From Siphonodentalium dalli (taxonomy: Eukaryota > Mollusca > Scaphopoda > Gadilida > Siphonodentaliidae): a DNA stretch of 64,000 bases. Positions 59,803 to 64,000 of this stretch are shown here, piece after piece; the first letter of the stretch is position 1, and the number at the start of each line of letters is the position of its first letter. The translations under genes and the position numbers were made by a program. Under the pieces are notes generated by a model. The model ran no database searches and was not told where the DNA came from. It saw only the letters and a list, made by a program, of their open reading frames with translations. The stretch spans positions 124,531,030 through 124,595,029 of the forward strand of contig CP136067.1 of NCBI GenBank assembly GCA_032622095.1. Reading direction: 5' to 3'.

Positions 59803-59869
59803 TTACCAGAAATTGTTGTTGAAATGTTTCACCATAGATTGTGTGCTGACTATTCCATGTGCTTCACTA

Positions 59870-60075
59870 AAACTCTCATGTGCTTCCGTTGTCTGGAGAG
59901 CGACTCGCGTGTGCTTCCAACGTCTGGATTCTGACCTACATGCTTCCTGTGTCTGGAGAGCGACTCATGCGTGCTTCCAACGTCTGGATTCTAAACTACA
60001 TGATTCTAGTGTCTGGATTGTGACTCGGGGTTCTTCCAACGTCTGGATTCTGGCTCAGGTGCTTCCAACAATTGG
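59870..60075 (+). repeat. Degenerate tandem repeat in SoxD 3' UTR
   Basis: Units of about 28-32 bp built on tgcttccaacgtctggattc alternate with variants reading gtctggagagcgactc; about six or seven units. Longer phrases such as tgtctggagagcgactc and tgcttccaacgtctggattct recur exactly. The repeat starts about 65 bp after the stop codon. Confidence 0.8.
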
Positions 60076-60186
60076 AAGTTTTGTGCCAATAACTGTCTTC
60101 TGTAGTCTTTCATGTACCGCATCAAGAACTAAATGATTTTAAATGTTGAGTTATCAGACAATTCTGTATCTCTGCTCATCCATTCT

Positions 60187-60253
60187 GTTATATACTGTCG
60201 CTTCCTATGTTTAATAGAAAATTACGAAGTGCTCAAACAGACTTCTATCATTC
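60187..60253 (+). repeat. Left arm of perfect 67-bp inverted repeat
   Basis: Begins gttatatactgtcgcttcct and ends cttctatcattc. Every base is matched by the reverse complement at 60510-60576, 256 bp away. It lies in the probable SoxD 3' UTR. Confidence 0.92.
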
Positions 60254-60509
60254 AGTAATGGAAGGATCAATAGCTGAAAATCCCTAGAAATGAATAAATA
60301 GGAATAACCATGGCATATTTGACTAAATTGTAACCACTACTGCAGAGAAATTTCAGACATAACTCAAGTTTTAAAACACACTTGACTAAAAATGTCAAGT
60401 CTTATTGGCACCCACTCCAAAAAAAAACAAAACAAAATATTTTCTATAGAATTTTTTTTCTTCTCAAAGTTTAATTACACAGCAGTAATATTCAATTAGA
60501 AAATGAGCA

Positions 60510-60576
60510 GAATGATAGAAGTCTGTTTGAGCACTTCGTAATTTTCTATTAAACATAGGAAGCGACAGTATATAAC
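60510..60576 (-). repeat. Right arm of perfect 67-bp inverted repeat
   Basis: Begins gaatgatagaagtctg and ends gacagtatataac, the exact reverse complement of 60187-60253. The spacer is ordinary AT-rich sequence and is not palindromic. Confidence 0.92.
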
Positions 60577-61964
60577 AATTTTTTCAATATTTTCTGTTAG
60601 AGATATTGGATATGAATTGAAAATGAATTTTTGTTTGTTTCTGGAGTATGTTTTCCAGATTTTGAGATAATAAATAATTACATAAATAATTTGTTCAATA
60701 TCCAATGAACTAAACTAAACATTAAGCATCTATCATTCTATCTAATTATTTCTTGAAACTATAACATAATAGAAGAATTGATAGAATGTGTTTTATTTTA
60801 CTGCCAAAGGAGCATTTTTTCTCTCCCTCTAATCCATGTTTCAGTTGTTCTATTTCTGAACGATTTGCATGATTCTGTTATTTATTTTGATATCTTGTTA
60901 TAAATAGTATGCCAGTAGTTTTTTGTCTGACACAGACCGGTGACCTTGCTCATCAGTCTTAGAGCCTTATATATGTACAGGGTACACATTACGAGGTAGC
61001 TATACAAAATGCTTCATCTACATTATGTATGTATATTCTGTATCACCAGTCCAGATTAACACAACAGTACTTAAAATCGAAGTTATATTCCTCCTAATAA
61101 CTGCCATCACAAATGAAAATTATTTTTAAAGTTTGAATTTCTTAACGACTGTATTCTTGGCTCATTTTATTCACTGGAACCTTAATAGGAAACTTCATTT
61201 AAATATAGTTTCTATGCAAATTTAGCCACGGAAAGAAACTTGAAATCTCGTGTTAATGTCTACTCGATGTGATCACTTGGTGACATGAACAAATTTGTCA
61301 AAACTCTAAAGTTTGGAAAACAATTTCCCAGCAGATTTCAGCCCAAATATGTGGAATAAAGGGTTTACAACTAATGAAAAATTGTAAATGCACCAAAAAA
61401 GATTCAGCGAATTTCCTATGCTCAATTTTTGCCCAAGTTTCATATGGATAAATATTCACAAATACATAACATTCACTTAATATGCATTTTCTTCCTTCTT
61501 GGGTTTTGCGTGCTAAAGCACTTGAATGCAAATCAAATTAAGTCATTAAATTCTTATCTTACCATATTTGGGACTGTCATATCAAGCTGACAAAATATTA
61601 ACTTCAGAATGATTTGATATGTGGTGAAAATTTCCTTATGTGCCATAGTCGTTGATAGAATTGTGATAGAAAATTAGGAAATATTTGAACCACTTCCATG
61701 AAATTAGTAACTAGAATTTTATTATAGTTACTAGATGTTTCAGAGAGCCATTTCTTCCAATACTTCTGATTCATATCAACATGTTATTTTTTCAAAATAA
61801 TTATGTTGGCAGGACTTTCACATATTTCCACAAAATCATATAAGTCAAACTTTACAATACTTCCATGTTGCATAATATTGACATCCACTGTATTCCAGAA
61901 CATTTTTACTAGAAATTAACTAGAATTTATCTAGATATTCATTGTAATTTTAGAACAACAGCTA
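60577..61964. other. Downstream AT-rich sequence
   Basis: AATAAA-like motifs (e.g. 60668) could serve as late polyadenylation signals. No gene recognised. Confidence 0.4.
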
Positions 61965-62112
61965 GTTATTTTTAACTAGACACATTTTACTTCCATGACC
62001 AAGCTAGTTATTATCTAGACACACAATGTACTTCCATGACCTAGCTAGTTATTATCTAGACACACAATGTACTTCCATGACCTAGCTAGATAATTATCTA
62101 GACACACACTGC
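61965..62112 (+). repeat. ~50-bp tandem repeat, three units
   Basis: acttccatgacctagctagt tattatctagacacacaatg repeated from about 61990; last unit has agataattatctag. Related phrases cttccatgac continue to about 62480. Confidence 0.85.
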
Positions 62113-62123
62113 TAGTTTCTTAA

Positions 62124-62377
62124 CCATTTCTATACTAAATACTCATTGACGAGTAGTTACCTTATGAACTTTTCAGATATTAAGTTTGACAAGCGATCAT
62201 GAACTTATTATCTGAACATTTCCCACCAATGAATATGAATTCTTCAGCACTTGAAGTATCTTTTTTGTCTAAACATCATCAGCTAATTTATCGTGACCAC
62301 CCCTAGCAATGAATAATAGATTATTCCAATGTATACCTTGACAATTAATTGGAAGAATCCATTTAGTATAGACCTGG
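62124..62377 (+). mobile_element. Family B, TTAA-flanked
   Basis: TTAA at 62120-62123 and 62378-62381. ccatttctatactaaatact cattgacgagtag to ccatttagtatagacctgg; inner attattccaatgtataccttg. Confidence 0.82.
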
Positions 62378-62672
62378 TTAACTAGACACTGTACATGTAC
62401 ATCCATGACATACAAAGCTGAATTTTTCAACACTTCCATGACCTAGCAGCTAGCCTTTCACATGACTTCCATGACATATCACCGCACGGTGGTACAAGCT
62501 TTGTGATGCTTTTAATCACCCTATATACTGAATCACTGCCCCTTATTGCTCATAAATCATGTATATATCACTCATTGAATTGCTCACGACAGCGTCCATG
62601 TACCGATTTATGCGATAGGGAAATTTTACTGTTTGTCGGCTTCTCATAAATGCAACTCATCGCCTTAAACTA

Positions 62673-63010
62673 CAGTAATGCCCTAAATAATTGACTCCTT
62701 AACCTCAGCAGAATTATGGGTAATTTTTCAGAATTTAGTCGGAAATATGTCTGGTTGCCATTCATCGGAAAGCTCTCACTGAGAAATTACTGCTGGTGGA
62801 GCATTAAAGACCCTGTGCCAGTGCATTCTCTTATATATGTGAGTACCATATATAAAAGAATGCACTGGTTTACAAGCTCAATGTAAATATTGTTAGGCCA
62901 ATGCATTCTCTTATATATGCGAGGCTTCCCAATTGGAGACTCGCATATATAAGAGAATGCATTGGCACAGGGTTTTCGCAAAATTTCAGGACGATCCAGT
63001 CACCGAAGGG
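62673..63010 (+). mobile_element. Chimeric A-C element running into a family C end
   Basis: Family A left arm (CAGTAATGCCCTAAATAATT to gctctcactgag), then the same A/C junction as at 50479 but inverted (aaattactgctggtggagca), C hairpin with ccagtgcattctcttatata, then a second C hairpin and right end cagtcaccgaaggg before TTAA 63011-63014. Confidence 0.85.
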
Positions 63011-63014
63011 TTAA

Positions 63015-64000
63015 TATCTGGCAGAGTTAATTAACACATTTGCTGTATAACAGCCATTTTTAGCAATATTATTTAACGTTGAACGGAGAGGAAAGAAAGG
63101 TGCACTCAATAGATACACTGGACAATCCTTTATAATTTCCGCAGCATATCTCGGTATTTGTGATCGCCCGTCTTGATTTCTCACATAATGTGCTTTGATT
63201 AATGTGATGTGCCATGAGTGTATGGTGTGGGTGAGAGGCCTCATCCTACGATCTCAAAACATTTGCCAAGTTACTCATTAGCATATTCATCACCCAGCAT
63301 GTCATTAGCATATTCATGAGAGGATGAAATATTCGTTGTAACACTAATTAGCATGTGCCATTTAGATTGAAGTTTTTAGCAATTGTCACATCAAAATAAG
63401 CAATGATCTATCATAATTTCCAACTTGAGGGAGTTTATCTCCATTATATCATATGTATATGTCTCCATTATAATATATATAATGAGTTTGTGTTCCAATG
63501 CCTAAGAAAAAATAACATAGATTCAAAATACACCACACTTTTTTTTACATTTTTGTATCACAATTTTTCCCAAATTTGAAAATATCTTAAATTTGGATAT
63601 AAATTGTGATATAAAATTGGTAATAACAGTGTGATTTTTTAATATGAATATTTTATTTTGAGTATTTTGATAGCGGCAAGGTAATATAAATCAGATCCCT
63701 GGTTTTGGTCTGACAATAGTTAATGACTATATACGACTGTTGTTTATGTACTTTTTACATTTTTTTGTGAATATTTGTTAAAATTATTTTTTAATTTAAA
63801 GTATCATCTATTAAGTTCCATTATATGTATGGTGCTAACAACATCATACAGTAGTTTGTTAAAATTATAAGTTGCTTTCTTAATAATAGGTATGAATTCA
63901 ATTAAAATTGATGTTAGTTAATGAATTTTTTTAATTAACTTTTTGTCTACGAAATTGAAGCTGAACTCTCCAGCCAAAAAAATAGTTATGAAATTGTAAG
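63015..64000. other. Downstream unique sequence
   Basis: 63015-63430 is more complex (catgagtgtatggtgtgggt, ttagcatattcatcacccag with a repeated ttagcatattcat). 63430-64000 is very AT-rich. No gene seen. Confidence 0.35.

Larger units (their letters stand above)
59803..60300 (+). other. SoxD: SoxD 3' UTR (end uncertain)
   Basis: Non-coding sequence directly after the stop. It contains a degenerate tandem repeat (59870-60075), the left arm of a perfect inverted repeat (60187-60253) and a candidate polyadenylation signal AATAAA at 60293-60298. If cleavage occurs further downstream, the second inverted-repeat arm (60510-60576) would also be transcribed. UTR extent is inference. Confidence 0.5.

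Noticed and set aside
1-64000. CRISPR-like array of repeated palindromes
   Set aside because: The palindromes are dispersed with irregular spacing, variable sizes and target-site duplications; the sequence is animal DNA.
1-64000. tRNA or rRNA genes
   Set aside because: No cloverleaf with A/B boxes or rRNA-like segment was recognised by eye; hairpins seen are transposon palindromes.

Overview
The window is animal (eukaryotic) DNA: AT-rich, dominated by non-coding sequence, with one recognisable protein gene split into exons with GT-AG introns. That gene is a SoxD-group HMG-box transcription factor (SOX5/SOX6/SOX13 family). Its protein sequence, intron density and the many short palindromic transposons suit an invertebrate, most likely a lophotrochozoan such as a mollusc; this is inference, not proven. 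I see no bacterial features, CRISPR array, rRNA or tRNA gene. Layout: 1-8857 is the upstream region, packed with short repeats. SoxD runs on the + strand: exon a 8862-9371 (MSSKR start, first part of the SoxD coiled coil), a 34-nt micro-exon 15909-15942, exon c 54132-54733 (PLNL motif), exon d 55602-55818, exons e, f and g (56737-56916, 57689-57794, 58267-58409) carrying the HMG box and basic tail, and exon h 59546-59802 with the stop. Spliced this way the frame stays open for 682 codons plus stop. The distal leucine zipper and glutamine-rich Q-box of vertebrate SoxD proteins are not encoded by any exon I can find. The 38-kb second intron (15943-54131) holds mostly transposon families and several unique, more GC-rich, non-coding blocks that could be cis-regulatory. 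The 3' UTR (59803 to about 60300 or beyond) carries a degenerate tandem repeat and one arm of a perfect 67-bp inverted repeat. Mobile DNA is the other theme. Family A is a roughly 205-bp near-perfect palindrome with TA target sites (22 full or partial copies). Families B, C, C-prime, C-double-prime and E all sit in TTAA sites and begin CCCTTT, a piggyBac-like signature, but have interchangeable palindromic cores. Family D is a TIR element with one or two internal palindromes. Family F is a 350-bp TTAA element. H, I and G are nested elements with visible empty sites. None carries a transposase, so all are non-autonomous. The most unusual observations are the modular exchange of ends and cores, a chimeric A+C palindrome found twice, long direct duplications flanking several palindromes, and the perfect 3' UTR inverted repeat.
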